A model generated the notes under the pieces. The model was not told where the DNA came from. It was given only the letters and a program-made list of their open reading frames with translations, and did not search any database. A program made the position numbers and the translations under genes. 60,140 bases of DNA, from positions 1-60,140 of the forward strand of contig CAAGFE010000093.1 of NCBI GenBank assembly GCA_900769075.1. The letters run 5' to 3'. This document shows, piece by piece, positions 48,855 to 57,336 of the stretch (positions are counted from its first letter, which is position 1; each line of letters opens with the position of its first letter). The stretch comes from Clostridia bacterium (GTDB lineage Bacteria; Bacillota; Clostridia; Christensenellales; Aristaeellaceae).

Positions 48855-49886
48855 ATGATTGAATTGCGCAACCTGTCCAAGAGCTTCGTCACCGCCGACG
48901 GGCCTGTGGACGCGCTGAAAAACGTCAACCTCACGATCAACAACGGCGATATTTACGGCATCATCGGCATGTCCGGCGCGGGCAAATCCACGCTGGTGCG
49001 GTGCATCAACATGCTGGAGCGTCCCACCGAGGGCAGCGTGCTGCTGGACGGACGCGACCTGGGCACCCTGAGCAAAAAGGAGCTGCGGGGCGTCCGCCGC
49101 CGGGTGACGATGATCTTCCAGGGCTTCAATCTGCTGATGCAGCGCACCTGCGTGCAGAACATCATGCTGCCCCTGAAGCTCGCCGGGGTGAAGCGGGCAG
49201 AGGCCATGAAGCGCGCCCTGGAGCTGCTGGAGGTGGTGGGGCTGCCGGACAAGGCGAACGCCTACCCCGCGCAGCTCTCCGGCGGACAGCAGCAGCGCAT
49301 CGCCATCGCCCGCGCCCTGGCGACCAATCCTGACGTGCTGCTGTGCGATGAGGCAACCTCCGCCCTGGATCCCAAAACCACCCATGCCATTCTGGGGCTG
49401 ATCCGCGACATCAATGCGAAAATGGGCATCACCGTGATTGTCATCACCCATCAGATGAGCGTGGTGCAGGAGATTTGCAACCGCGTCGCCATCCTGGAAA
49501 ACGGCGCGGTGGTGGAGGAGGGCGAGGTGGCGGACGTGTTCGCCAACCCCAAGGCTGAGGCCACCCGGAACCTGGTCTACCCCGAAATGGCGGATGCCAA
49601 CGTGGCCCTGGGCGACCGGCATGGGCAGCGGGTGCGCATCATCTTCAACGGCGCCATTGCCGCCAACGAGCCCCTCATTGCCCGGATGGCGATGGAAATC
49701 GGCATTGCCGCCAGCATCCTGGGCGCATCCACCCGCGCGGTGGGGGACCGGGCCTATGGCTACATCCTGCTGGAGATTCCCGGCGGGCCGGATGAGCTGG
49801 CGAAGGCCGTCAACTTCCTGCGCCAGACCCCGGACGTGACCGTGCAGGTGCAGGTTGATTACGCTGCGAAGGAGGGCCAAGCATGA
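48855..49886 (+). CDS. metN: Methionine ABC transporter ATPase MetN
   Basis: A 343-residue cytoplasmic ATPase: Walker A GMSGAGKST (38-46), Q-loop FQGFNLLMQRT, signature LSGGQQQR (141-148), Walker B VLLCDEATSALDP (from 161) and switch His in VITHQMSVV. The C-terminal NIL domain (about 260-340) binds methionine in MetN and shuts the transporter when the cell is full. GGAGG lies 9 nt before ATG 48855. It overlaps metI as ATGA. Confidence 0.95.
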   Translation: MIELRNLSKSFVTADGPVDALKNVNLTINNGDIYGIIGMSGAGKSTLVRCINMLERPTEGSVLLDGRDLGTLSKKELRGVRRRVTMIFQGFNLLMQRTCVQNIMLPLKLAGVKRAEAMKRALELLEVVGLPDKANAYPAQLSGGQQQRIAIARALATNPDVLLCDEATSALDPKTTHAILGLIRDINAKMGITVIVITHQMSVVQEICNRVAILENGAVVEEGEVADVFANPKAEATRNLVYPEMADANVALGDRHGQRVRIIFNGAIAANEPLIARMAMEIGIAASILGASTRAVGDRAYGYILLEIPGGPDELAKAVNFLRQTPDVTVQVQVDYAAKEGQA

Positions 49887-50593
49887 ATCAGTTCGTCAGA
49901 GCCTTCCAGCCTGACCGCCTGGCGGAGGCATGGAAGATCATCCAGGAGGATTTCCCCCTGGCGCTGTGGGAAACGGTCTATGTCACGCAGCTGTCCACGC
50001 TGTTTGCGATCCTCATCGGCCTCCCCCTGGGGATGCTGCTGGTGGCGGGCGATCCCAAGGGCATCCGCCCCATGCCCGGCATCCTGATGAAAGTCATCAA
50101 CGTGGTGATCAACTTCCTGCGCTCCATTCCCTTCCTGATCCTGATCGTCGTCGTCATCCCGCTGACCCGCCTGATCGTGGGCACCTCCGTGGGTACGGTG
50201 GCGTCCATCGTGCCGCTGGTGGTGGCGGCATTCCCCTTCGTGGCACGCCTGGTGGAATCCAGCCTGCGCGAGGTGAACCCCAATATCATCGAAACCGCCC
50301 AGTCCATGGGGGCAACGCCCATGCAGATCCTGCTCCGGGTGATGCTCCCCGAGGCGGTGCCGTCCCTCATCACCAACTTCACCCTGGCCATCACCACCAT
50401 CCTGGGTTATACCGCCATGTCCGGCGCGATCGGCGGCGGCGGCCTGGGCAACATCGCCATCATGATCGGCTACAACCGCTACAAGTACGCGGTGCTGTAC
50501 GCGGCGGTGATCGTGCTGGTGCTTCTGGTGCAGGTGATCCAGTCCTTCGGCACCTGGCTTGCCATGAAGAGCGACAAGCGGCTGAAAAAATAA
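49883..50593 (+). CDS. metI: Methionine ABC transporter permease MetI
   Basis: A 236-residue permease with five to six helices. ETVYVTQLSTLFAILIGLPL, NFLRSIPFLILIVVVIP and GYTAMSGAIGGGGLGNIAI are typical of MetI. The coupling loop is ETAQSMGATPMQILLRVMLP. It completes the D-methionine/L-methionine importer with MetN and MetQ. Confidence 0.95.
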   Translation: MNQFVRAFQPDRLAEAWKIIQEDFPLALWETVYVTQLSTLFAILIGLPLGMLLVAGDPKGIRPMPGILMKVINVVINFLRSIPFLILIVVVIPLTRLIVGTSVGTVASIVPLVVAAFPFVARLVESSLREVNPNIIETAQSMGATPMQILLRVMLPEAVPSLITNFTLAITTILGYTAMSGAIGGGGLGNIAIMIGYNRYKYAVLYAAVIVLVLLVQVIQSFGTWLAMKSDKRLKK

Positions 50594-50606
50594 GCAGAAC
50601 CGAATG

Positions 50607-50640
50607 GCCTGCAGGGAGCGCGCCTCCCTGCGGGCTTTTT
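50607..50640 (+). terminator. Terminator of metQNI
   Basis: A 12-pair stem (50607-50618 with 50624-50635, one G-T) followed by T5. Confidence 0.9.
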
Positions 50641-50672
50641 GATGAAAATCAGCCCAGCGGCTCCTGTTCCCC

Positions 50673-50701
50673 TTCACATTCCCGGCGGTGTGTGCTATGA
50701 T
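50673..50701 (+). promoter_or_regulatory. Promoter of uvrB
   Basis: TTCACA, 17-nt spacer, TATGAT with extended TGC. No GAAC-N4-GTTC LexA box was seen. Confidence 0.65.
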
Positions 50702-50737
50702 AGCAGCACATCCATTCTCTTTTGGGAGATGAGGCCC

Positions 50738-52765
50738 ATGTCCGAATTGACCGGTAAGTTTGTCCTCAAAGCCCCCTATCAGCCCTCGGGTGATCAGCCC
50801 CAGGCCATCGAAGCCCTCGCCGCAGGTGTCAAGCAGGGCATGGACGCGCAGGTGCTCCTGGGCGTGACCGGCTCCGGCAAGACCTTCACCATGGCCTCTG
50901 TCATCGAGAAGGTGCAGCGGCCCACGCTGGTGATTGCCCACAACAAGACCCTCGCCGCCCAGCTCTGCTCCGAGCTGAAGGCCTTCTTCCCGGACAGCTG
51001 CGTGGAATATTTCGTGTCCTACTACGACTATTACCAGCCCGAGGCCTACATCGCCTCCTCGGATACCTACATTGAGAAGGACGCCTCCATCAACGAGGAA
51101 ATCGACCGCATGCGCCACAGCGCCACGGCGGCCCTGCGGGAGCGCAGGGACGTGATCATCGTCGCGTCGGTGAGCTGCATCTACTCCATGGGTGACCCCA
51201 GCGAATACGAGGGGCAGATGATCAGCCTGCGCCCCGGGATGGCCATGGCGAGGGACGAGCTGCTGCGCCAGCTGATCGATATCCAGTATGAACGCAATGA
51301 CATCGAGTTTGCCCGGGGTTCCTTCCGCGTCCGGGGCGACGTGGTGGAGATCATCCCTGCGGGGATGAACGAGCACGGATTGCGCATCGAGTTCTTCGGG
51401 GACGAGATCGACCGCATCAGCGAGATCGACGCGGTCAGCGGGCATGTGCTGTCCAGCCTGGAGCACTGCGCGGTGTTCCCCGCCACCCATTACGCCACCG
51501 ACAAAACCCATCTGGAAGAGAACATCGGCGTGATTGAACAGGACCTGCAGGCGCAGATCGACCGCTTCACGTCGGAGGGCAAGCTGCTGGAGGCGGAGCG
51601 CATCGCCCAGCGCACCAACTACGACATCGAGATGATGCGGGAGATCGGCTACTGCTCCGGCATCGAGAATTATTCCCGCTATTTTGACGGGCGCAAGCCC
51701 GGCGACGCGCCCTATTCCCTGCTGGATTATTTCCCCAAGGGCTTCCTCTGCATCATCGACGAGAGCCACGTCACCGTCCCCCAGATCCGCGCCATGTACA
51801 ACGGCGACCGCGCCCGCAAGGAGCAGCTGGTGGAATACGGCTTCCGCCTGCCCAGCGCGTTCGACAACCGCCCGCTGCTCTTTGAGGAATTTGAGCAGCG
51901 CATCGGGCAGACCATCTATGTCAGCGCAACCCCCGGCCCCTACGAGCTGGGCCGGACGCAGCAGATCGTCGAGCAGATCATCCGCCCCACGGGATTGCTG
52001 GATCCAAAGATCGACGTGCGCCCCGCCACCGGTCAGGTGGACGATCTGGTGGGCGAAATCGGCAAGGTGGTGCAGAAGGGTCAGCGCGTGCTGGTCACCA
52101 CCCTCACCAAGCGCATGGCGGAGTCCCTCACCGAGTACCTGCGCGGCATGGAAATGCGGGTGCGCTACCTCCATTCCGACGTGACCACCATCGAGCGCAT
52201 GGAGCTCATCCGCGGGCTGCGCCTGGGCGAGTTCGACATCCTGGTGGGCATCAACCTCCTGCGTGAGGGCCTCGACCTGCCTGAGGTCAGCCTGGTGGCT
52301 ATTCTGGATGCGGACAAGGAGGGCTTCCTGCGCTCCGAAACCTCCCTGGTGCAGACCATCGGCCGTGCCGCCCGCAACGTGGACGGTCGCGTCATCATGT
52401 ACGCCGACGTGATGACCGACAGCATGATGCGCGCCATCGGCGAGACCAACCGCCGCCGCGCCATCCAGCAGGCCTACAACGAGGAACACGGTATCACCCC
52501 GGAAAGCGTGCGCAACAGCATCCATCAGGTGCTGGAGATCACCAAAAAGGTGGAGGATACCGCGCCCGCGCCCCTGACCGAGGAGGAACGTGCCGCCATC
52601 GCCCGCCAGATCGAGGAGCAGATGCTTTCCGCCGCCCGCGATCTGGACTTCGAGCGCGCCGCCAAGCTCCGCGATCAGCTGCTGGAAATGCGCGGCGAAG
52701 CGCCCCGGAAGAACGAGGTGCAGAAGAAGCGCCGCCGTACCCGCGAATCGACCCGCCACCACTGA
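50738..52765 (+). CDS. uvrB: Excinuclease ABC subunit B
   Basis: A 675-residue helicase-like protein that verifies damage in nucleotide excision repair. Walker A GVTGSGKT (42-49), the damage-probing beta-hairpin region YYDYYQPEAYI, IIDESHVTVPQ, the helicase motif QTIGRAARNVDGR and a C-terminal UVR domain (FERAAKLRDQLLEM) that binds UvrC. uvrA and uvrC are not in the window. Translation starts at ATG 50738, within an aggcccATG context after GGGAGATGAGG. Confidence 0.97.
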   Translation: MSELTGKFVLKAPYQPSGDQPQAIEALAAGVKQGMDAQVLLGVTGSGKTFTMASVIEKVQRPTLVIAHNKTLAAQLCSELKAFFPDSCVEYFVSYYDYYQPEAYIASSDTYIEKDASINEEIDRMRHSATAALRERRDVIIVASVSCIYSMGDPSEYEGQMISLRPGMAMARDELLRQLIDIQYERNDIEFARGSFRVRGDVVEIIPAGMNEHGLRIEFFGDEIDRISEIDAVSGHVLSSLEHCAVFPATHYATDKTHLEENIGVIEQDLQAQIDRFTSEGKLLEAERIAQRTNYDIEMMREIGYCSGIENYSRYFDGRKPGDAPYSLLDYFPKGFLCIIDESHVTVPQIRAMYNGDRARKEQLVEYGFRLPSAFDNRPLLFEEFEQRIGQTIYVSATPGPYELGRTQQIVEQIIRPTGLLDPKIDVRPATGQVDDLVGEIGKVVQKGQRVLVTTLTKRMAESLTEYLRGMEMRVRYLHSDVTTIERMELIRGLRLGEFDILVGINLLREGLDLPEVSLVAILDADKEGFLRSETSLVQTIGRAARNVDGRVIMYADVMTDSMMRAIGETNRRRAIQQAYNEEHGITPESVRNSIHQVLEITKKVEDTAPAPLTEEERAAIARQIEEQMLSAARDLDFERAAKLRDQLLEMRGEAPRKNEVQKKRRRTRESTRHH

Positions 52766-52780
52766 TGCCCGGAGGAAACC

Positions 52781-53530
52781 ATGCTGGAGATCAACGATGT
52801 CACATTGCGTTCCGGGCGGATCAGCGCGCCGCTGACCTTCGCCGTGTGTTCGGATTTCCATAACGGCGATTTTGACGCGCTTCGCCCCCTGCTGAAAGGC
52901 GCGGATGCCATCCTGATCCCCGGAGACCTGGTGGACCGCCATGAACACCGGGACAAGGGGTACGAAAATGCCCTGCGCTTCCTGGCGGAGGCTCCGACCA
53001 TCGCGCCGACCTTCTACAGCATCGGCAATCATGAGCGGAAGCTCCGCTGCCTTGCCGAATACTGGCCCCGGGTGGAGCAAAGCCGTGTCACCGTGCTGGA
53101 CGATCGCTTTGTGGAATTTGGCGGCATCGTGCTGGGCGGCCTGAGCAGCATCCGGGTGGGTGCGGGCGAGCATGCCCTGCCGCTCCAGCTGGCGGAGAAG
53201 AAGCCCTTCCTCCGCGCCATGGCAGCGCAGGAGGGCTTCAAGCTCCTGATGTGCCATCACCCGGAGTACTTTTCGGCTGCTGTGAAGAACCGAGATATTG
53301 ACCTGACTGTCGCGGGCCATGCCCACGGCGGACAGGTGCGCATTGGCCGTCAGGGGCTGTATGCGCCGGGGCAGGGGATTTTTCCCCGTCTGACCTCCGG
53401 GTTGTACTTTGACGACCGGCTGCTGGTTTCCCGCGGCGTGACCAACGCCACCTGGGCCCCGCGCATCCATTGTGCCTGCGAGGTCATCATGCTGCATCTG
53501 GAGGGAAATGACCATGCGAGAAACGATTGA
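52781..53530 (+). CDS. Calcineurin-like metallophosphoesterase
   Basis: A 249-residue cytoplasmic protein with the five metallophosphoesterase motifs: Asp25/His27 in VCSDFHNGDF, GDLVDR (48-53), GNHE (82-85), CHHPE and GHAHGGQVRIG. The last motif resembles the YkuE/YaeI group, but the N-terminal helix of those proteins is absent. GGAGG precedes the ATG. It overlaps the next gene by 17 nt. Substrate unknown. Confidence 0.85.
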   Translation: MLEINDVTLRSGRISAPLTFAVCSDFHNGDFDALRPLLKGADAILIPGDLVDRHEHRDKGYENALRFLAEAPTIAPTFYSIGNHERKLRCLAEYWPRVEQSRVTVLDDRFVEFGGIVLGGLSSIRVGAGEHALPLQLAEKKPFLRAMAAQEGFKLLMCHHPEYFSAAVKNRDIDLTVAGHAHGGQVRIGRQGLYAPGQGIFPRLTSGLYFDDRLLVSRGVTNATWAPRIHCACEVIMLHLEGNDHARND

Positions 53531-54290
53531 ACCCGTCATCCGCCGGGCTGCGCGGCTGATGCTGGACTTTGCCGACCCTGCGGTCTATGCCAAGGGAAGG
53601 CACGCGGATTTTGTCACCGAGGGCGACGTGGCGGTGCAGGCATACCTGATCGACGAGCTGAGCAAGGCATTCCCGGACGCCCGCTTCCTGGCGGAGGAGG
53701 GCGAGGGCCAGCAGCTGACGGATGCCTTCACCTTCATCATCGACCCCATCGACGGCACGACCAACTATTTCCGCCGCCGCCGCTGCTCGATGATATCCGT
53801 CGGTGCGGTGGAAAACCGTCAGCCGGTGTTCGGCATGATCTATGATCCCTACCGGGACGAGCTGTACCATGCCGCGCCGGGCCGGGGCGCCTGGTGCAAT
53901 GACGAGCGCCTCCGTGCGGCGGATGTGCCCTTTGAAAAAGCGCTGATCGGCTTGGGCACCGCGCCCTACTACGAGGAGCTGTTCGACCTCACGGGCCGCT
54001 CCTTCCGGGCGCTTCTGCCGCGGGTGGCGGATCTCCGCCGGACGGGCAGCGCCTGCATGGACATGTGCGATGTGGCGGCAGGGCGCAGCGACGGGCACTT
54101 CGAGTGGCGCTTGCAGCCCTGGGACTACTGCGCCGCGACATTGCTGGTGGAGGAAGCCGGCGGCAGATGCGGGAACATTCTGGGCGGGCCGGTCACCTAT
54201 GAGCGGGGAATCCCCCACATGGCGGCCAGCGCGCGGATCTTTGATGAATTGCAGGAAATCTTGCAAAATGTATATCGGGAAAGCAAATAG
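53514..54290 (+). CDS. Inositol monophosphatase-family phosphatase
   Basis: A 258-residue Mg2+-dependent phosphatase: metal ligands in LAEEGEG, DPIDGTTNYF and the late WDYCAATLLVEEAGG. ATG 53514 is 8 nt from GGAGGG; the ATG at 53508 is only 2 nt away. The motif GTTNYFRRRRC departs from the usual GTTNFxHG, so substrate preference may differ. Inositol phosphate, fructose bisphosphate or a nucleotide phosphate are all possible. Confidence 0.85.
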   Translation: MRETIEPVIRRAARLMLDFADPAVYAKGRHADFVTEGDVAVQAYLIDELSKAFPDARFLAEEGEGQQLTDAFTFIIDPIDGTTNYFRRRRCSMISVGAVENRQPVFGMIYDPYRDELYHAAPGRGAWCNDERLRAADVPFEKALIGLGTAPYYEELFDLTGRSFRALLPRVADLRRTGSACMDMCDVAAGRSDGHFEWRLQPWDYCAATLLVEEAGGRCGNILGGPVTYERGIPHMAASARIFDELQEILQNVYRESK

Positions 54291-54300
54291 CAACAAAAGT

Positions 54301-54332
54301 CTCCCTGCCGTCCGGTGAGAAACGGCAGGGAG
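54301..54332 (-). terminator. Terminator between convergent genes
   Basis: CTCCCTGCCGT pairs with ACGGCAGGGAG (11 bp). On the minus strand it is followed by ACTTTTGTTG. On the plus strand the A-rich side precedes it and no U run follows. Confidence 0.7.
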
Positions 54333-54339
54333 GCTTGCG

Positions 54340-54930
54340 TTATGCATTGTCCCCGTAAATGTCGGCGTACAGGCCCAATTCGATCAGCTTGTCCCGCAGG
54401 GTCAGCATGTCCTCCCAGGCCTCGCGCTTCTTTGCCGGGTCGCGCAGCAGGGCGGAAGGATGATAGGTCGGGAGCATCCAGGTGCCCTTGCTGTTGAACC
54501 AGCGCCCGCGATCCCGGGTGATGCGCACCTCGGGGCCGATGGTGTGCTTGGCGGCAGTGGAACCCAGCAGCACGATGACCTTCGGGCGGACGAGCGCCAC
54601 CTGATTGCGCAGATGGAGCTTGCAGGCGCTGGCCTCCGCTTCCTCCGGGACGCGGTTGCGGGGCGGACGGCACTTGACGATGTTGCAGATGTAGACCCGG
54701 TCGCGGGGCAGGGAAATGGCGGCGAGCATCCGCGTCAGCAGCTGACCGGCCGGGCCGACGAAGGCCAGCCCCTCCTCGTCCTCCACCTGGCCGGGGCCTT
54801 CGCCGATGAACATCAGCGGCGCGTGAATATCCCCCTGACCGGGCACCTTGTTGCGGATGCCCTGATGCAGCGGGCACATCGCGCAGGCCGCCACCTGCTG
54901 ATGAAAGACTTCCCACGTCAGTTCAGCCAT
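54340..54930 (-). CDS. Family 4-type uracil-DNA glycosylase with [4Fe-4S] cluster
   Basis: A 196-residue repair enzyme that removes uracil from DNA. Cluster ligands Cys16, Cys19, Cys87 and Cys103 show the family spacing; catalytic motif GEGPGQVEDEEGLAFVGPAG (43-62) and the late YHPSALLR are present. GGAGG lies 8 nt before ATG 54930. It is the last gene after the acidic membrane protein gene. Confidence 0.9.
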   Translation of the reverse strand: MAELTWEVFHQQVAACAMCPLHQGIRNKVPGQGDIHAPLMFIGEGPGQVEDEEGLAFVGPAGQLLTRMLAAISLPRDRVYICNIVKCRPPRNRVPEEAEASACKLHLRNQVALVRPKVIVLLGSTAAKHTIGPEVRITRDRGRWFNSKGTWMLPTYHPSALLRDPAKKREAWEDMLTLRDKLIELGLYADIYGDNA

Positions 54931-54944
54931 CGTATGCCTCCGGT

Positions 54945-55478
54945 TTACAGGTTCTTCTGCAGCAGAATGAAGGATTGGGACAGATCGTTGACCAGCCAGT
55001 TGACCAGGCTGATCAGCAGCGTCAGCAGCACCAGAATGGCGCCCGTCCCCAGGATCACCCCGGCAAAGTCCGCCAGGCCGGAGAGCAGCTGCCAGTGGCT
55101 GCGCTTCAGCTCGGCCCTTTCCTCGTCGGTCAGCAGCTCGTCGGAGAGGGGATCCAGATCCTCCCATGCCTCCTCGTAGGGCGGAAGGCTGTCCTCGCCG
55201 TAGGGATCGTATCCATCCGGCGCCAGCTCCTCCCATTCGCCCTCCGGGACGGCTTCTTCCTCATCGTCCGGCTGGAAGGCCTCGCCGTCCTCCGGCAGCT
55301 CTTCGCCCGCCCAGTCCGATGCGGCATAGCTGCCCTGCCCGGGCTCCCACTCGTCGGGAAGCGCCTGCGCGGGCTCCGCCTCGGCGTAATCCTCCTCGGT
55401 ATAGACCCGGTCGCCGTCTTCGTCAACCGCGTAGGGCAAGGGCGCTGCGCCTGCGCGGCGCTGTCTGGTTGTGGACAT
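54945..55478 (-). CDS. Acidic protein with a C-terminal membrane helix
   Basis: A 177-residue protein I do not recognise. Residues 1-115 are very rich in Glu and Asp with little hydrophobic content and are probably disordered; a short basic start (TTRQRRAG) precedes them. Residues about 140-165 form one membrane helix (FAGVILGTGAILVLLTLLIS). With no signal peptide the acidic part should stay in the cytoplasm. GGGAGG precedes the ATG. It ends 14 nt before the uracil-DNA glycosylase gene, so they are probably co-transcribed. Confidence 0.65.
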   Translation of the reverse strand: MSTTRQRRAGAAPLPYAVDEDGDRVYTEEDYAEAEPAQALPDEWEPGQGSYAASDWAGEELPEDGEAFQPDDEEEAVPEGEWEELAPDGYDPYGEDSLPPYEEAWEDLDPLSDELLTDEERAELKRSHWQLLSGLADFAGVILGTGAILVLLTLLISLVNWLVNDLSQSFILLQKNL

Positions 55479-55556
55479 GCTGGAGCCTCCCTGTGGTTTT
55501 TCAGCAATATAACGATGGAGGGGATGAAAATCCTGCCGTCGCGCGTTGTTTCAGTG

Positions 55557-56078
55557 TCAGACGTAATCCAGCCAGGGGGCGGGTGCTTCCTCCCGCCCGG
55601 TGAGCGCGCCCTGGCTGGTCAGCCCGGGAAAACCCGCCTGGCGCAGCGCCTCGTACAGCACGATCGCCACGGAGTTGGACAGGTTCAGGCTGCGCGCCTC
55701 GGCCCGCATGGGGATGCGCACGCAGCGGCCATAGACCTTCTCCAGCAGATTTTCCGGCAATCCGCGGGTTTCGCAGCCAAAGACGAGAAAATCCCCGTCC
55801 CGGTATTCCGCCTCATGATACCCCCGCGGCGCCTTCGTGCTGGCAAAGTGCATCCGGGCGCCCGGAAAGGCGGCGAGGAAGGCTTCCATGTCCGGCCAGA
55901 CCCGATAGGTCATCAGGTTCCAGTAATCCAGCCCGGCCCGCTTCAGATACTTGTCCGCCAGGGAAAAGCCCAGCGGCTCGATGAGGTGGAGCGTCGCGCC
56001 CGTGGCCGCGCAGGTGCGGGCGATGTTGCCGGTGTTCTGGGGGATTTCCGGGTTGACAAGGACAATGTTCAGGGCCAT
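55557..56078 (-). CDS. trmL: tRNA (cytidine/uridine-34 2'-O)-methyltransferase TrmL
   Basis: A 173-residue SPOUT methyltransferase that modifies the wobble base of tRNA-Leu using SAM. Motifs: NPEIPQNTGNIARTCA at the N-terminus, LVFGCETRGLP, and the knot region IPMRAEARSLNLSNSVAIVL. ATG 56078 has GGAGG 8 nt upstream. The C-terminal tail is slightly longer than usual. Confidence 0.92.
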   Translation of the reverse strand: MALNIVLVNPEIPQNTGNIARTCAATGATLHLIEPLGFSLADKYLKRAGLDYWNLMTYRVWPDMEAFLAAFPGARMHFASTKAPRGYHEAEYRDGDFLVFGCETRGLPENLLEKVYGRCVRIPMRAEARSLNLSNSVAIVLYEALRQAGFPGLTSQGALTGREEAPAPWLDYV

Positions 56079-56099
56079 GGTTTTCGCCTCCATGGGGAT

Positions 56100-56128
56100 A
56101 TTGTACCATCCCCACGCCGGAATCGCAA
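56100..56128 (-). promoter_or_regulatory. Promoter of trmL
   Basis: Minus strand TTGCGA (56123-56128), 17-nt spacer, TACAAT (56100-56105). Confidence 0.6.
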
Positions 56129-56139
56129 CCCTTTTGTCA

Positions 56140-56169
56140 TTGACAATCCCATTCCCTTCCATTTATAAT
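56140..56169 (+). promoter_or_regulatory. Promoter of the YARHG gene
   Basis: TTGACA, 18-nt spacer, TATAAT. It is divergent from the trmL promoter with about 12 bp between the -35 boxes. Confidence 0.8.
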
Positions 56170-56209
56170 AGGATCGATCACTCAGGAATCGGAAAAGGAG
56201 GTTCCGCAC

Positions 56210-57103
56210 ATGAAACGCATGCTGGCCTTGCTGCTTGCCCTTCTGCTGCTGCCCGCCGCGGCGCTGGCGGAGCGCATGTATATCTTCCCGGACAGCGACA
56301 CCCGGCTGCTCACCTGGGACGAGGTGGCTGAATGGGACTACGAAAGCCTGGGCTATGCCTTCAACGAGATCTTTGCCCGCCACGGGTATGATTTCATCCC
56401 CGGCGGCGAGTATGAATACTACTTCAACACCCGCCCCTGGTACACGCCCAACGGCACCGGGAACAACCAGCGGGATTGCTACACCAGGCTCAGCACCGTC
56501 GAGTGGCGGAATGATGAGCTGATCAAGGAGGTCCGCGCATACAAGCGGACGTACGGCGATTGGGGCAAATCCATCTGGGACAGCTTCTCCACGGGCTTTG
56601 GCACCCTGCAGGGCTTTGATTACATCGAGCTGCGTTCCGGGCAGAAGCTGAGCGTGTATTCCGCCCCGTCCCGCTCCGCCTGGCGCGGCGCCAACGGCAA
56701 GGCGATGGTGAACACCAACGGCGCCATCTACGCCGCGGGCTGGGAAAGCGGCTGGCTGCTGCTGATGTACGAAACCAACAGCGGCTCCGTCCGCGTGGGA
56801 TATGTGCAGGCGAGCGAGATCCGCGGCGGCGTGCCGATGGACCGGAGCCTGACCTTCGCCTACGATCGGGCCACCGTGACCCAGCGCTGCACCCTCACGG
56901 ATGATCCCGCCCGCACCGGCTCGACCATCACCACCCTCCAGCCCGGCGCCACCGTCACCTGGCTGACCCGCTTTTACAACAATTCTGCCTGGGATTATGT
57001 GGAAACCACCGTGAACGGGCAGACCGTCCGCGGCTTCATCCGCACCGGCAGCCTGGACATCAGCCGCTCGGTGGATCCGCTGGAAAACGTTAACGAGAAA
57101 TAA
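56210..57103 (+). CDS. Secreted YARHG-domain protein with SH3-like region
   Basis: A 297-residue exported protein: signal peptide to AALA (about residue 20), a YARHG domain (about 25-105; AFNEIFARHGYDF, then YFNTRPWY), and a C-terminal region (about 130-285) of beta strands resembling SH3-type wall-binding repeats (LSVYSAPS, GWLLLMYETNSGSVRVGYV). YARHG domains occur in extracellular proteins of Clostridia and their role is unknown; wall binding is inferred. GGAGG precedes the ATG. Confidence 0.7.
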   Translation: MKRMLALLLALLLLPAAALAERMYIFPDSDTRLLTWDEVAEWDYESLGYAFNEIFARHGYDFIPGGEYEYYFNTRPWYTPNGTGNNQRDCYTRLSTVEWRNDELIKEVRAYKRTYGDWGKSIWDSFSTGFGTLQGFDYIELRSGQKLSVYSAPSRSAWRGANGKAMVNTNGAIYAAGWESGWLLLMYETNSGSVRVGYVQASEIRGGVPMDRSLTFAYDRATVTQRCTLTDDPARTGSTITTLQPGATVTWLTRFYNNSAWDYVETTVNGQTVRGFIRTGSLDISRSVDPLENVNEK

Positions 57104-57109
57104 GCTGAC

Positions 57110-57142
57110 CTCCTGTGGGACAATAGCCCCGCAGGAGTTTTT
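57110..57142 (+). terminator. Terminator of the YARHG gene
   Basis: CTCCTGTGGG pairs with CCCGCAGGAG (10 pairs, one G-T), followed by T5. Confidence 0.9.
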
Positions 57143-57195
57143 CATGCCCGATGCATGAAAACTTTGACCTTTGCAAAAATTTTTTGACTTTCCTA

Positions 57196-57224
57196 TTGAC
57201 AAAAGGCTGCAAAGAGGGTATAGT
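57196..57224 (+). promoter_or_regulatory. Promoter of hrcA-grpE-dnaK
   Basis: TTGACA, 17-nt spacer, TATAGT. The start point near 57231 is right before the CIRCE operator. Confidence 0.85.
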
Positions 57225-57234
57225 ATCACTGTGA

Positions 57235-57261
57235 TTAGCACTCGCCTTGAGTGAGTGCTAA
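57235..57261 (+). promoter_or_regulatory. CIRCE operator
   Basis: TTAGCACTC-N9-GAGTGCTAA, a perfect match to the HrcA operator. It lies a few bases after the predicted start point, so HrcA would block transcription initiation until heat shock. Confidence 0.98.
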
Positions 57262-57336
57262 CAGAATGGCCAACAACCAACCGAAACGGACAGGCAGGCT
57301 GGAAATCATCGTTGACGGAAGGAGAGGACGGCAGCT

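Noticed and set aside
49859..53539. 1226-codon minus-strand frame opposite metI, uvrB and the phosphoesterase
   Set aside because: Same antisense composition;  the plus-strand genes have clear motifs, starts and terminators.
57266..57336. Small frame starting ATGGCCAACAACC between CIRCE and hrcA
   Set aside because: It has no ribosome site and runs out of frame into hrcA.
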